This document shows, piece by piece, positions 13,179 to 20,643 of a DNA stretch of 25,085 bases (the first letter of the stretch is position 1; each line of letters begins with the position of its first letter). The stretch covers positions 1 to 25,085 of the forward strand of contig VAUM01000006.1 in NCBI GenBank assembly GCA_005774595.1, written 5' to 3'. Below the pieces are notes generated by a model. That model saw only the letters and a program-made list of their open reading frames with translations, was not told the origin of the DNA and searched no databases. Position numbers and translations under genes: made by a program. Origin of the DNA: Actinomycetota bacterium. GTDB lineage: Bacteria; Actinomycetota; Coriobacteriia; Anaerosomatales; D1FN1-002.

Positions 13179-13547
13179 ATGATCCAGCAGGAGACCCACC
13201 TCAAGGTGGCCGACAACTCAGGAGCCAAGCGCGTCGAGTGCATCAAGGTGCTCGGCGGTTCGCGCAGGCGCTACGCCCATGTGGGCGACACCATCGTGTG
13301 CTCCGTGAAGGAGGCCACGCCGAACGCCGCCATCAAGAAGGGCGAGGTCGTCCGCGCGGTGGTCGTTCGCACCAAGAAGGAGGTGCGGCGCTCGGACGGC
13401 AGCTACATCAAGTTCGACGAGAACGCCGCCGTCATCATCGACAACCAGGGCAACCCGAGGGGCACCCGCATCTTCGGCCCGGTGGCGCGCGAGCTGCGCG
13501 ACCGCCGGTACATGAAGATCGTGTCGCTCGCGCCCGAGGTCCTGTAG
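13179..13547 (+). CDS. rplN: 50S ribosomal protein L14
   Basis: 122 aa, the exact usual length of L14, which forms intersubunit bridges with 16S rRNA. It starts MIQQETHLKVADNSGAKRVE. The core GSYIKFDENAAVIID and the end RRYMKIVSLAPEVL are typical. ATG 13179 has a strong GGAGGA at 13168-13173, five bases away. It opens the spc gene set. Stop TAG. Confidence 0.99.
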   Translation: MIQQETHLKVADNSGAKRVECIKVLGGSRRRYAHVGDTIVCSVKEATPNAAIKKGEVVRAVVVRTKKEVRRSDGSYIKFDENAAVIIDNQGNPRGTRIFGPVARELRDRRYMKIVSLAPEVL

Positions 13548-13560
13548 GCGAGGAGGGAAC

Positions 13561-13899
13561 GTGGCAAGCTCGCTTTCCGTCCGCAAGGGCGACAAGGTTC
13601 GCGTGATCACCGGCAAGGACCGTGGCAAGGAAGGCAAGGTCCTTCGGGTCTACCCGGCGAAGCAGCGCATCGTCGTCGAGCGGGTGAACATGATCAAGAA
13701 GGCCCAGCGCCCGACGCAGAAGGCGCCGCAGGGCGGCATCCTCGAGGTCGAGGGCACCATCCACGTGAGCAACGTGATGCTGGTCTGCCCGAGCTGCTCG
13801 GAGCCGACGCGGCTCGGCCGGCAGCGGGAGAAGTCTCCCGACGGCGGCTCGGTGCGCGTGCGCGTGTGCAAGAAGTGCGGCAAGGCGATCGACAGGTAG
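13561..13899 (+). CDS. rplX: 50S ribosomal protein L24
   Basis: 112 aa. L24 is an early 50S assembly protein with a KOW fold at about 7-40 (KGDKVRVITGKDRGKEGKVL). Two CxxC pairs, C76/C79 and C103/C106, form a likely zinc ribbon in the C-terminal half. The start is GTG 13561, with AGGAGG four bases upstream. Stop TAG. A 95-base gap with two strong hairpins follows. Confidence 0.98.
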   Translation: MASSLSVRKGDKVRVITGKDRGKEGKVLRVYPAKQRIVVERVNMIKKAQRPTQKAPQGGILEVEGTIHVSNVMLVCPSCSEPTRLGRQREKSPDGGSVRVRVCKKCGKAIDR

Positions 13900-13914
13900 C
13901 GACCTGATCCAAAG

Positions 13915-13968
13915 CCGCGCCCGGCGACAAGCCGGGGCGCGGTGGTGCGCCGGGTCGGCAATCCGGCG
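13915..13968 (+). other. Two hairpins in the rplX-rplE gap
   Basis: First, CCGCGCC-CGGC pairs with GCCGGGGCGCGG around GACAA, with one base bulged on the right arm (13915-13942). Second, CGCCGG pairs with CCGGCG (13948-13968). Neither has a T-run after it, and rplE starts 26 bases later. Confidence 0.5.
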
Positions 13969-13994
13969 ACGACAAGGCAAGGGAGAGGCACGAA

Positions 13995-14537
13995 GTGGCA
14001 CCGAGGCTGAAAGAGCGGTACGTGACCGAGATCCGGCCGAAGCTGATGGCCGAGATCGGGTACGCGAACATCAACGAGGTCCCGCGGTTCGACAAGATCG
14101 TCGTCAACATGGGCGTCGGCGCCGCGGCGCAGGACTCCAAGCTGCTCGACGGCGCCGTCGAGGACCTGCGCATCATCACCGGCCAGCAGCCGATCATCAC
14201 GCGCGCCAAGAAGTCGATCGCCGGCTTCAAGATCCGCGCGGGCATGCCGATCGGCGCGAAGGTCACCCTGCGCGGCGACCGCATGTGGGAGTTCTTCGAC
14301 CGCGTGCTGTCGGCGGCGCTTCCCCGCATCCGTGACTTCCGCGGCATGGAGACGACCTCGTTCGACGGCCGCGGCAACTACTCGATGGGCGTGACCGAGC
14401 AGCTCATCTTCCCCGAGATCGACTACGACAAGGTGGACCGCGTCCGCGGCATGGACATCACCATCGTCACGACCGCGAAGACCGACGACGAGGCCCAGGC
14501 GCTGCTCGCGGCCTTCGAGTTCCCCTTCAAGAGGTAG
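13995..14537 (+). CDS. rplE: 50S ribosomal protein L5
   Basis: 180 aa, typical of L5, which binds 5S rRNA and contacts P-site tRNA. It starts MAPRLKERYVTEIRPKLMAE. QPIITRAKKSIAGFKIRAGM and GRGNYSMGVTEQLIFPEIDY are family hallmarks. The start is GTG 13995 with GGGAGAGG at 13981-13988. Stop TAG. It is followed by rpsN after a 62-base gap that contains a hairpin. Confidence 0.98.
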   Translation: MAPRLKERYVTEIRPKLMAEIGYANINEVPRFDKIVVNMGVGAAAQDSKLLDGAVEDLRIITGQQPIITRAKKSIAGFKIRAGMPIGAKVTLRGDRMWEFFDRVLSAALPRIRDFRGMETTSFDGRGNYSMGVTEQLIFPEIDYDKVDRVRGMDITIVTTAKTDDEAQALLAAFEFPFKR

Positions 14538-14560
14538 CACGGCAACACGGTTTCGATACG

Positions 14561-14581
14561 GGGGCGCGAAAGGCGCGCTCC
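14561..14581 (+). other. Hairpin between rplE and rpsN
   Basis: GGGGCGCG (14561-14568) pairs with CGCGCTCC (14574-14581) around AAAGG: eight pairs with one G-T wobble. It ends five bases before the rpsN ribosome-binding site GAGGAGG (14587-14593). Confidence 0.45.
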
Positions 14582-14599
14582 ACGTCGAGGAGGTAGCAA

Positions 14600-14785
14600 G
14601 TGGCAAAGAAGTCGATGATCGCCAAGGCACGGCGCGCGCCGAAGTTCTCGACGCGGGCCGTCAACCGGTGCGTCCGCTGCGGTCGTCCGCGCGGGTTCTA
14701 CCGGCAGTTCGGCCTGTGCCGCATCTGCGTGCGCGAGCTGGCGAGCCGCGGCGAGCTGCCCGGCATCCGCAAGGCGAGCTGGTAG
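14600..14785 (+). CDS. rpsN: 30S ribosomal protein S14, zinc-binding (type Z)
   Basis: 61 aa, the short zinc form of S14 (also called rpsZ), a 30S head protein. C24, C27, C40 and C43 form the zinc ribbon, within CVRCGRPRGFYRQFGLCRIC. The end SRGELPGIRKASW is diagnostic. The start is GTG 14600 with a strong GAGGAGG six bases upstream. Many actinobacteria carry a second, zinc-free S14 elsewhere; none is in this window. Stop TAG. Confidence 0.98.
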   Translation: MAKKSMIAKARRAPKFSTRAVNRCVRCGRPRGFYRQFGLCRICVRELASRGELPGIRKASW

Positions 14786-14797
14786 GGACGCAAGCAC

Positions 14798-14847
14798 GCC
14801 CCGAATGACCGGGGCCTTTGCCGCAAGGCGGCCCCGCCACGGGCGGG
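14798..14847 (+). other. Cluster of three hairpins between rpsN and rpsH
   Basis: GCCCCG/CGGGGC (14798-14815), GCCGC/GCGGC (14820-14832) and CCCGCC/GGCGGG (14833-14847) stand side by side in the 118-base gap. The first is followed by CTTTG, too short a T-run for a convincing terminator. Role unknown. Confidence 0.45.
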
Positions 14848-14903
14848 CCCGAACCGGCGGCCGAGGTTCGAAACGACCGATACGAGGAGGTACGAGAGGC
14901 ACC

Positions 14904-15302
14904 ATGAGCATGACTGACCCCATCGCCGACATGCTGACCAGGATCCGCAACGCGAACTCCGCGTTCCTGCCGGCCACGACGATGCCTTCGTCCAAGAAGC
15001 TCGTCGAGATCGCCCGCATCCTGAAGGAAGAGGGCTACATCGAGGAGTACGTCGTGACCGAGGCCAGCCCGCAGGCGACGCTGACCGTCACGCTGAAGTA
15101 CGGCGCGAAGAAGCAGCGCACCATCACGGGGCTGCGCCGCATCTCCAAGCCGGGCCTGCGTGTCTATGCCAAGAAGGACGAGATCCCCCGCGTCCTCGGC
15201 GGGCTTGGCACGGCCGTCATCTCCACGTCCAAGGGCGTCATGACCGACAAGGCCGCGCGCAAGACCGGCGTGGGCGGCGAGGTCATCGCCTACATCTGGT
15301 AG
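14904..15302 (+). CDS. rpsH: 30S ribosomal protein S8
   Basis: 132 aa. S8 binds the central domain of 16S rRNA and, in E. coli, represses the spc operon. MTDPIADMLTRIRNANSAF at the start and GVGGEVIAYIW at the end are hallmarks. ATG 14904 was taken; ATG 14910, two codons later, is also possible, with GAGAGG at 14894-14899 standing ten bases from it. Stop TAG. Confidence 0.98.
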   Translation: MSMTDPIADMLTRIRNANSAFLPATTMPSSKKLVEIARILKEEGYIEEYVVTEASPQATLTVTLKYGAKKQRTITGLRRISKPGLRVYAKKDEIPRVLGGLGTAVISTSKGVMTDKAARKTGVGGEVIAYIW

Positions 15303-15329
15303 CCGGATAGGGAAGGAAGGAGCACTGCC

Positions 15330-15866
15330 ATGAGCCGTATCGGCAAGCAGCCCATCCCGGTCCCGTCCGGGGTCGAGGTCACGATCGACGGCGCGACCGT
15401 CACGGTGAAGGGGCCGAAGGGCACCCTCACCCAGACGTTCAGCGAGGACATGGCCATCGCGCTCGAGGACGGCGTCCTGACCGTGACGCGCCCGAGCGAC
15501 GAGCGCCGTCACCGCTCGCTGCACGGCCTGACCCGCACGCTGGTCTCCAACATGGTCGTCGGCGTGTCCGAGGGCTTCGCGCGCAACCTCGAGATCGTGG
15601 GCGTCGGCTACCGTGCCGCGATGAAGGGCTCGGACCTCGAGATGCAGCTGGGCTACAGCCACCCCGTGCTCGTCGTGGCGGAGCCGGGCATCACGTTCGA
15701 GGTGCCCGCGCCCACCCGCGTGACCGTGCGCGGCATCGACAAGCAGCGCGTCGGCCAGATCGCTGCGGAGATCCGCAAGAAGAGGCCGCCTGAGCCGTAC
15801 AAGGGCAAGGGCGTGCGGTACGAGGGCGAGTACGTCCGCCGCAAGGTCGGCAAGACCGCCAAGTAG
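15330..15866 (+). CDS. rplF: 50S ribosomal protein L6
   Basis: 178 aa, typical of L6, a two-domain protein near the factor-binding site of the 50S subunit. It starts MSRIGKQPIPVPSGVEVTID. GVGYRAAMKGSDLEMQLGYS and the end PPEPYKGKGVRYEGEYVRRK are typical. ATG 15330 has AGGAAGGAG about eight bases upstream. Stop TAG. A perfect hairpin follows directly. Confidence 0.99.
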   Translation: MSRIGKQPIPVPSGVEVTIDGATVTVKGPKGTLTQTFSEDMAIALEDGVLTVTRPSDERRHRSLHGLTRTLVSNMVVGVSEGFARNLEIVGVGYRAAMKGSDLEMQLGYSHPVLVVAEPGITFEVPAPTRVTVRGIDKQRVGQIAAEIRKKRPPEPYKGKGVRYEGEYVRRKVGKTAK

Positions 15867-15870
15867 TCGC

Positions 15871-15888
15871 GGGCCGCATGTGCGGCCC
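15871..15888 (+). other. Hairpin between rplF and rplR
   Basis: GGGCCGC (15871-15877) and GCGGCCC (15882-15888) form seven perfect pairs around ATGT. It starts four bases after the rplF stop. No T-run follows. Confidence 0.45.
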
Positions 15889-15914
15889 GAGGGAACAGGG
15901 AGAGCAGTAGGCAC

Positions 15915-16283
15915 ATGGACAAGCTCAAGGCAAAGGCGGCGGGTCTCGCACGGCGGCACCGCCGCGTGCGTGGCAAGGTGTCGGGCACCGCTGCGCGGCC
16001 CCGCCTGTGCGTGACGCGCACGGACGGCCATATCTACGCCCAGGTCATCGACGACGTCGCCGGTAGGACCGTCGCGGCTGCGTCGAGCGTGGACCGCGAC
16101 CTGCGCGGCACGCTCAAGTCTGGCGCGAACGTCGCGGCAGCGGCCGAGGTCGGCAAGCTCGTCGGCAAGCGTGCGATGGACGCGGGCGTCACCGAGGTCG
16201 TGTTCGATCGTGGCGGGCGGCTGTACCACGGCCGCGTCAAGGCCCTGGCGGACGGCGCCCGCGAGGCCGGGCTCAAGTTCTAG
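15915..16283 (+). CDS. rplR: 50S ribosomal protein L18
   Basis: 122 aa. L18 binds 5S rRNA with L5 and helps dock it on the 50S subunit. The basic N terminus (LARRHRRVRGKVSG) and the core RPRLCVTRTDGHIYAQVIDD fit, as does the end VVFDRGGRLYHGRVKALADG. ATG 15915 has GGGAGAGCAG upstream. The stop TAG is shared with the next gene's ribosome-binding site (TAGGAGG), which links its end to the start of rpsE. Confidence 0.98.
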   Translation: MDKLKAKAAGLARRHRRVRGKVSGTAARPRLCVTRTDGHIYAQVIDDVAGRTVAAASSVDRDLRGTLKSGANVAAAAEVGKLVGKRAMDAGVTEVVFDRGGRLYHGRVKALADGAREAGLKF

Positions 16284-16294
16284 GAGGAACGCGC

Positions 16295-16801
16295 ATGGCT
16301 CGTTTCGTCGCTCCGGTCTCGGAGCTCAAGGAGAAGGTCGTCTACATCAACCGCGTCGCCAAGGTCGTCAAGGGCGGCCGGCGCTTCTCGCTGACTGCGC
16401 TCGTGGTCGTCGGCGACGAGGCGGGCATGGTGGGCGTGGGGATGGGGAAGTCGACCGAGGTGCCGCTCGCCATCAAGAAGGGCATCGAGGACGCGAAGAA
16501 GAACATGTTCCGCGTCTCGGTCTCTGGAACCACGATCCCGCATCAGGTCACGGGCGTGTTCGGCGCCGGCCGCGTGCTGCTCAAGCCCGCCGCTCCCGGT
16601 ACCGGCGTGATCGCCGGCGGCCCGGTGCGCGCCCTGCTCGAGCTCGCCGGCATCCGTGACGTTCTGTCCAAGTCGCTCGGCTCGGACAACGCGCTCAACA
16701 TGGTGAAGGCGGCCGCCGAGGGCCTGAAGTCGCTTCAGAGTCCCGAGGACGTCGCGCGCCGTCGCGGCATCACCGTCGACCAGATGTACGGCAAGGAGTA
16801 G
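16295..16801 (+). CDS. rpsE: 30S ribosomal protein S5
   Basis: 168 aa. S5 helps maintain decoding accuracy and is the target of spectinomycin-resistance mutations. The basic loop INRVAKVVKGGRRFSLTALV at about 19-38 and GAGRVLLKPAAPGTGVIAGG are typical. ATG 16295 has AGGAGG at 16282-16287, overlapping the rplR stop. Stop TAG. Confidence 0.99.
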   Translation: MARFVAPVSELKEKVVYINRVAKVVKGGRRFSLTALVVVGDEAGMVGVGMGKSTEVPLAIKKGIEDAKKNMFRVSVSGTTIPHQVTGVFGAGRVLLKPAAPGTGVIAGGPVRALLELAGIRDVLSKSLGSDNALNMVKAAAEGLKSLQSPEDVARRRGITVDQMYGKE

Positions 16802-16806
16802 CGGAG

Positions 16807-16998
16807 ATGACCGCCAAGACGCAGACGCTCAAGATCACCCAGGTTCGTAGCGCCATCGGGTGTCCGAAGGACCAGAAGGACACCGTCCGGGCGCTCGGCA
16901 TCAAGCGGATGCATCACACCGTGGAGAAGCCGGACACCCCGGCCGTCCGCGGCATGATCACCAAGGTGCGCCACCTCGTCGAGGTCGAGGGCCTCTAG
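16807..16998 (+). CDS. rpmD: 50S ribosomal protein L30
   Basis: 63 aa, typical of bacterial L30. TLKITQVRSAIGCPKDQKDT and LGIKRMHHTVEKPDTPAVRG match the family core. ATG 16807 lies five bases after the rpsE stop, with AAGGAG at 16795-16800 inside rpsE. Stop TAG. A 98-base GC-rich gap follows before rplO. Confidence 0.97.
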   Translation: MTAKTQTLKITQVRSAIGCPKDQKDTVRALGIKRMHHTVEKPDTPAVRGMITKVRHLVEVEGL

Positions 16999-17025
16999 GC
17001 CCCGCGAAGCGCACACGACCAGTCC

Positions 17026-17067
17026 GCCGGCGGCGAGCTGCCGGCCCCGCGGCGCGCACGAGCGCGC
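17026..17067 (+). other. Two hairpins in the rpmD-rplO gap
   Basis: GCCGGC (17026-17031) pairs with GCCGGC (17040-17045), and GCGCGC (17052-17057) pairs with GCGCGC (17062-17067) around ACGA. They end 15 bases before the rplO ribosome-binding site. No T-run follows. Confidence 0.4.
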
Positions 17068-17096
17068 GTGCGGAGAGCGAAGAAGGAGCGAACACG

Positions 17097-17543
17097 ATGC
17101 AGGTCAACGATCTCTTCCCGGCTCCCGGGTCGCGCAAGCCCCGCAAGCGCGTGGGCCGCGGCAACGGCAGCGGCCACGGTTCGACCGCCGGCCGCGGCGA
17201 CAAGGGCCAGCTGTCCCGCGCGGGCGGCGGCAAGGGCCCCGGCTTCGAGGGCGGCCAGAACCCGCTGGCGATGCGCCTGCCCAAGCTTCCCGGCTTCAAG
17301 AACCGCTTCCGCGTCGAGTACGCGGTAGTGAACGTCGGCCGGATCGACGGGCTGTTCGCGGCCGGCGAGACCGTCGACATCGATGCGCTGTTCGCGAAGG
17401 GCGTCATCAAGAGCAAGACCGTGCCGGTCAAGGTACTCGGCGACGGTGAGATCACCAAGGCGCTCACGGTGCGCGTCGACAAGGTCTCCGCGTCGGCCGT
17501 CACCAAGATCGAGGCCGCCGGAGGGAAGGTCGAGTCGCTGTGA
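17097..17543 (+). CDS. rplO: 50S ribosomal protein L15
   Basis: 148 aa, normal for L15, a late 50S assembly protein. The Gly/Arg-rich N-terminal extension (RKPRKRVGRGNGSGHGSTAG) and GFEGGQNPLAMRLPKLPGFK are hallmarks. ATG 17097 has AAGGAG at 17083-17088. Its TGA stop overlaps the GTG start of secY (GTGA), so SecY translation is probably coupled to it. Confidence 0.98.
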   Translation: MQVNDLFPAPGSRKPRKRVGRGNGSGHGSTAGRGDKGQLSRAGGGKGPGFEGGQNPLAMRLPKLPGFKNRFRVEYAVVNVGRIDGLFAAGETVDIDALFAKGVIKSKTVPVKVLGDGEITKALTVRVDKVSASAVTKIEAAGGKVESL

Positions 17544-18805
17544 TCCAGGCGCTCGTCAACGCGTTCAAGGTCCCGGAGCTCCGCAAGAAGATCCTCTTCA
17601 CGCTGGCGATGATCGCCGTCTACCGGTTCGGGGCGCACATCCCCGTCCCGGGCGTCGACCCCGGCGCGATCACGGAGATCGTGCAGAGCCAGGCCGCGCT
17701 CGGCCTGCTGAACCTGTTCGCCGGCGGCGCGCTCGAGAACTTCGCGGTCTTCTCGCTCGGCATCATGCCGTACATCACGAGCTCGATCATCATGCAGCTG
17801 CTGCAGGGCGTCATCCCGACGCTCGAGCGGTGGGCCAAGGAAGGCGAGACCGGTCAGCGCCGCATCACGCAGATCACGCGCTACCTGACGCTCGGCATCG
17901 GCCTGCTGCAGGCGATCGGCCTCATCGGCCTGTTCCAGGCGCCGCCGCCCCAGGGCCTCGGCATCGTGTTCTCGTGGCCGAACCGGATCATCATCATCAT
18001 CTCGCTGCTGGCCGGCACGGCGCTGATCATGTGGCTCGGCGAGCTGATCACCCAGCGCGGCATCGGCAACGGCATGTCGTTGCTCATCTTCTCGAGCATC
18101 GTCGCGCGCTTCCCGGAGGCGGTGGCCTCCACGCTGGCCGTCGGCGGCTCGAAGCAGTACGTCATGGCCATCGTGCTGCTCGTCATCTTCGTGGGCGTCG
18201 TCGCGGCCATCGTGATGATGGAGCGCGCTCAGCGGCGCATCCCCGTGCAGTACGCCAAGCGCGTCATCGGCCGCCGGGTGTACGGCGGGGCGGGCACCTA
18301 CATCCCGCTCAAGATCAACGGCGCCAACGTCATCCCGATCATCTTCGCCAGCTCGATCCTGTTCTTCCCTGCGCAGATCGCGGCGTACGTGCGCGTGGGC
18401 TGGCTGACGTCGCTGTCGACGGCGCTGACCAAGGGCTGGCTGTACTTCATGCTCTACCCGATCCTCGTCGTGTTCTTCACGTACTTCTACACGGCGCTCG
18501 TGTTCAACCCCATCGATCTGGCCGACAACCTCCGCAAGAACGGCGGGTTCATCCCCGGGGTGCGTCCCGGCAAGGCCACGACGACCTACATCGAGAACGT
18601 GCTGAACCGCATCACGCTGCCGGGCGCCATCTTCCTTGCGGCCATCGCGATCGCGCCGACGCTGCTCTTCCGCGCGACCGAGGTGCCGGCCCTGCAGAAC
18701 TTCGGCGGCACGTCGATCCTCATCATGGTCGGAGTCGCTCTCGAGACGATGACGCAGCTGGAGAGCCAGCTGAAGATGCGGCACTACGACGGCTTCTTCA
18801 AGTAG
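17540..18805 (+). CDS. secY: Protein translocase channel subunit SecY
   Basis: 421 aa inner-membrane channel that passes unfolded proteins across or into the membrane. About ten hydrophobic segments are visible, near 17-35, 68-90, 115-133, 150-168, 175-193, 205-226, 262-282, 300-322, 358-378 and 388-405. Cytosolic loop landmarks are RRIPVQYAKR at 232-241 and GGFIPGVRPG at 335-344, containing the conserved functional arginine. The start is GTG 17540, overlapping the rplO stop, with GGAGGG in the end of rplO. Placement between rplO and adk is the standard spc order. Stop TAG. Confidence 0.98.
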   Translation: MIQALVNAFKVPELRKKILFTLAMIAVYRFGAHIPVPGVDPGAITEIVQSQAALGLLNLFAGGALENFAVFSLGIMPYITSSIIMQLLQGVIPTLERWAKEGETGQRRITQITRYLTLGIGLLQAIGLIGLFQAPPPQGLGIVFSWPNRIIIIISLLAGTALIMWLGELITQRGIGNGMSLLIFSSIVARFPEAVASTLAVGGSKQYVMAIVLLVIFVGVVAAIVMMERAQRRIPVQYAKRVIGRRVYGGAGTYIPLKINGANVIPIIFASSILFFPAQIAAYVRVGWLTSLSTALTKGWLYFMLYPILVVFFTYFYTALVFNPIDLADNLRKNGGFIPGVRPGKATTTYIENVLNRITLPGAIFLAAIAIAPTLLFRATEVPALQNFGGTSILIMVGVALETMTQLESQLKMRHYDGFFK

Positions 18806-18828
18806 GGCGCAAGGGAAGGGGAGGAACG

Positions 18829-19473
18829 ATGAACGTCATCCTGCTGGGCGCGCCGGGGGCGGGCAAGGGCACGCAGGCCGAGCGCATGATCGAGTCGTAC
18901 GGCATCCCGCAGATCTCGACCGGCGATATCCTGCGCCGTGCCGTCAAGGACGGCACTCCGCTGGGCCTCGAGGCGAAGCGCTACATGGACGCCGGTGAGC
19001 TCGTCCCCGACGAGGTCGTCATCGGCCTGGTCCGCGACCGCCTCGGCGAGCCGGACGCCGCGAAGGGCTTCATCCTCGACGGCTTCCCCCGTACCACCGC
19101 GCAGGCCGAGGCGCTCGACGGCGTGCTGGCCGAACTCGGCAAGGACATCGACGCGGCCGTCTCGATCGACGTGGACAAGGACGTCATCGTGCGGCGGCTC
19201 GCCTCGCGGCGTACCTGCCGCTCCTGCGGCAAGATCTACAGCCTGCTCGCGAACGCGCCCGCCGACCCGACGGTCTGCGACGAGTGCGGCGGCGAGTTGT
19301 ACCAGCGCGACGATGACAACGAGGCCACCGTGGCCAACCGCCTCGACGTGTACGAGCGTTCGACGGCGCCGCTGATCGACTACTACGACGCGAAGGGCCT
19401 CCTGCACCGCATCGACGGTGACCGGCCGGTCGATGACGTCTTCGTCGACGTCAAGGCCGTCCTGGAGGCGTAG
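18829..19473 (+). CDS. adk: Adenylate kinase, zinc-lid type
   Basis: 214 aa. It interconverts ATP and AMP with two ADP in the cytosol. The P-loop GAPGAGKGT is at 7-15, FILDGFPRT at 81-89, and the long LID at about 120-160 has a Cys4 zinc site (C130, C133, C150, C153). Zinc lids are common in Gram-positive bacteria. ATG 18829 has AAGGGGAGG upstream. Position between secY and map is typical. Stop TAG. Confidence 0.99.
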   Translation: MNVILLGAPGAGKGTQAERMIESYGIPQISTGDILRRAVKDGTPLGLEAKRYMDAGELVPDEVVIGLVRDRLGEPDAAKGFILDGFPRTTAQAEALDGVLAELGKDIDAAVSIDVDKDVIVRRLASRRTCRSCGKIYSLLANAPADPTVCDECGGELYQRDDDNEATVANRLDVYERSTAPLIDYYDAKGLLHRIDGDRPVDDVFVDVKAVLEA

Positions 19474-19486
19474 GGCCGCAATCGCC

Positions 19487-20233
19487 GTGATCATCCGCAA
19501 GTCGCCGGCCGAGATCGAACACATGCGCGCGGCCGGCCGAGTCACCGCGCGCGCGCTGCGCGTGGCCGGCGAGGCGGTCCGGCCCGGAGTCACCACGGCC
19601 GAGCTCGACGCGCTCGCCGAGGCCGCCATCCGCGAGGACGGCGCGGTGCCCGCGTTCAAGGGGTATCGCGGTTTCCCGGCGTCGATCTGCGCCTCGGTCA
19701 ACGGCGAGGTCGTCCACGGTATCCCGGGCATGCGCGCGCTCGCCGAGGGTGACATCGTCTCCATCGATATCGGCGCCGTCGTCGACGGCTACTACGGCGA
19801 CTCCGCGATGACGTTCGCGGTCGGCCTCGTGTCGAGCGAGGCACGCCGGCTGATGGACGTGACGCGCGAGTCGCTGGTCGCCGGGATCGCCAAGTGCGTC
19901 CCGGGCATGCGGCTGCACGACATCAGCAGCGCGGTCCAGACGGTGGTCGAGCACGCCGGGTTCTCGGTCGTGCGCGAGTACGTCGGTCACGGCATCGGGC
20001 GCGACATGCACGAGGAGCCGAACGTGCCGAACTTCGGGCAGTCGGGCACCGGGCCTGCGCTGCGCGAGGGGATGGTGCTGGCCATCGAGCCGATGGTGAA
20101 CGCGGGCGGCGCGCAGGTCCGGTCTCTCGACGACGGCTGGACCGTCGTGACCGCGGACGGGTCCCTGTCGGCCCACTTCGAGCACACCGTGGCCGTCACG
20201 GCCGACGGCCCGTCGATACTGACGCTCGAATAG
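19487..20233 (+). CDS. map: Methionine aminopeptidase, type I
   Basis: 248 aa dinuclear-metal enzyme that removes the initiator methionine from new proteins. Metal ligands are visible: the two aspartates in SIDIGAVVDGYYGDSAMTF, the histidine in YVGHGIGRDMHEEP, the glutamate in AIEPM and the one in HFEHTV. NGEVVHGIP carries the substrate-binding histidine. The start is GTG 19487 (MIIRKSPAEIEHMR); the nearest good ribosome-binding site, GGAGG in adk, is 18 bases away, so coupling to adk is likely. Stop TAG. Confidence 0.98.
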   Translation: MIIRKSPAEIEHMRAAGRVTARALRVAGEAVRPGVTTAELDALAEAAIREDGAVPAFKGYRGFPASICASVNGEVVHGIPGMRALAEGDIVSIDIGAVVDGYYGDSAMTFAVGLVSSEARRLMDVTRESLVAGIAKCVPGMRLHDISSAVQTVVEHAGFSVVREYVGHGIGRDMHEEPNVPNFGQSGTGPALREGMVLAIEPMVNAGGAQVRSLDDGWTVVTADGSLSAHFEHTVAVTADGPSILTLE

Positions 20234-20240
20234 GGTCGAA

Positions 20241-20260
20241 CGGGGTGATTCGGGGTGATT
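20241..20260 (+). repeat. Tandem decamer beside the infA promoter
   Basis: CGGGGTGATT occurs twice in a row without spacer or mismatch, one helical turn per copy, ending five bases before the -35 box. It is a candidate operator or activator site. No protein is known for it, and a chance duplication is possible. Confidence 0.5.
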
Positions 20261-20265
20261 CGTGC

Positions 20266-20294
20266 TGGACTCGGCCGTATTCGACCGATATACT
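20266..20294 (+). promoter_or_regulatory. Probable promoter for infA and the alpha-operon genes
   Basis: TGGACT as -35 (20266-20271, four of six consensus bases), a 17-base spacer, and TATACT as -10 (20289-20294). Transcription should begin near 20301, about 33 bases before infA. No terminator is visible between map and infA, so read-through from upstream probably adds to it. Confidence 0.65.
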
Positions 20295-20333
20295 GACCAT
20301 TCGCGACTTTAGGCGAACCGAAGGCGGGAGTGC

Positions 20334-20555
20334 TTGGGAAAGCGGGACGACTCCATCGAGATGGAGGGAACGGTCGTTGAGCCGTTGCCCAACGCGATGT
20401 TCCGTGTCGAGTTGGACAACGGGCACAAGGTACTGGCCCACATCTCGGGGAAGATGCGCATGCACTACATCCGCATCCTCCCCGGTGACCGCGTCGTCAT
20501 CGAGCTCTCGCCCTACGACCTGACGCGCGGTCGGATCACCTACCGCTTCAAGTAG
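20334..20555 (+). CDS. infA: Translation initiation factor IF-1
   Basis: 73 aa OB-fold protein that occupies the ribosomal A site during initiation. It starts at TTG 20334 (MGKRDDSIEMEGTVVEPLPN), and HISGKMRMHYIRILPGDRVV and DLTRGRITYRFK are diagnostic. AAGG at 20321-20324 is the likely ribosome-binding site, nine bases away. First gene after the 20266 promoter; a rare start in an initiation factor gene may limit its output (inference). Stop TAG. Confidence 0.98.
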   Translation: MGKRDDSIEMEGTVVEPLPNAMFRVELDNGHKVLAHISGKMRMHYIRILPGDRVVIELSPYDLTRGRITYRFK

Positions 20556-20577
20556 AACCGCGCTGCGCGCACGGAAG

Positions 20578-20599
20578 GGACACGCCCGGCGGCGTGTCC
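20578..20599 (+). other. Perfect hairpin after infA
   Basis: GGACACGCC (20578-20586) and GGCGTGTCC (20591-20599) pair over nine bases around CGGC. No T-run follows. It stands in the 117-base infA-rpmJ gap. Confidence 0.55.
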
Positions 20600-20615
20600 G
20601 GCACCACGAAGACAG

Positions 20616-20635
20616 AACACCTGCGGCTGGGTGTT
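20616..20635 (+). other. Second hairpin before rpmJ
   Basis: AACACC (20616-20621) pairs with GGTGTT (20630-20635) around an eight-base loop. It ends directly before the GGAG that serves the small leader ORF at 20644. Confidence 0.35.
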
Positions 20636-20643
20636 GGAGATAG

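Noticed and set aside
13915..13942. Hairpin after rplX as a terminator
   Set aside because: There is no T-run after it, and rplE continues the same gene set 50 bases later without a visible promoter.
14798..14820. Hairpin plus CTTTG after rpsN as a terminator
   Set aside because: The stem has six pairs and the T-run is three bases. No promoter is seen before rpsH, so true termination here would strand the downstream genes.
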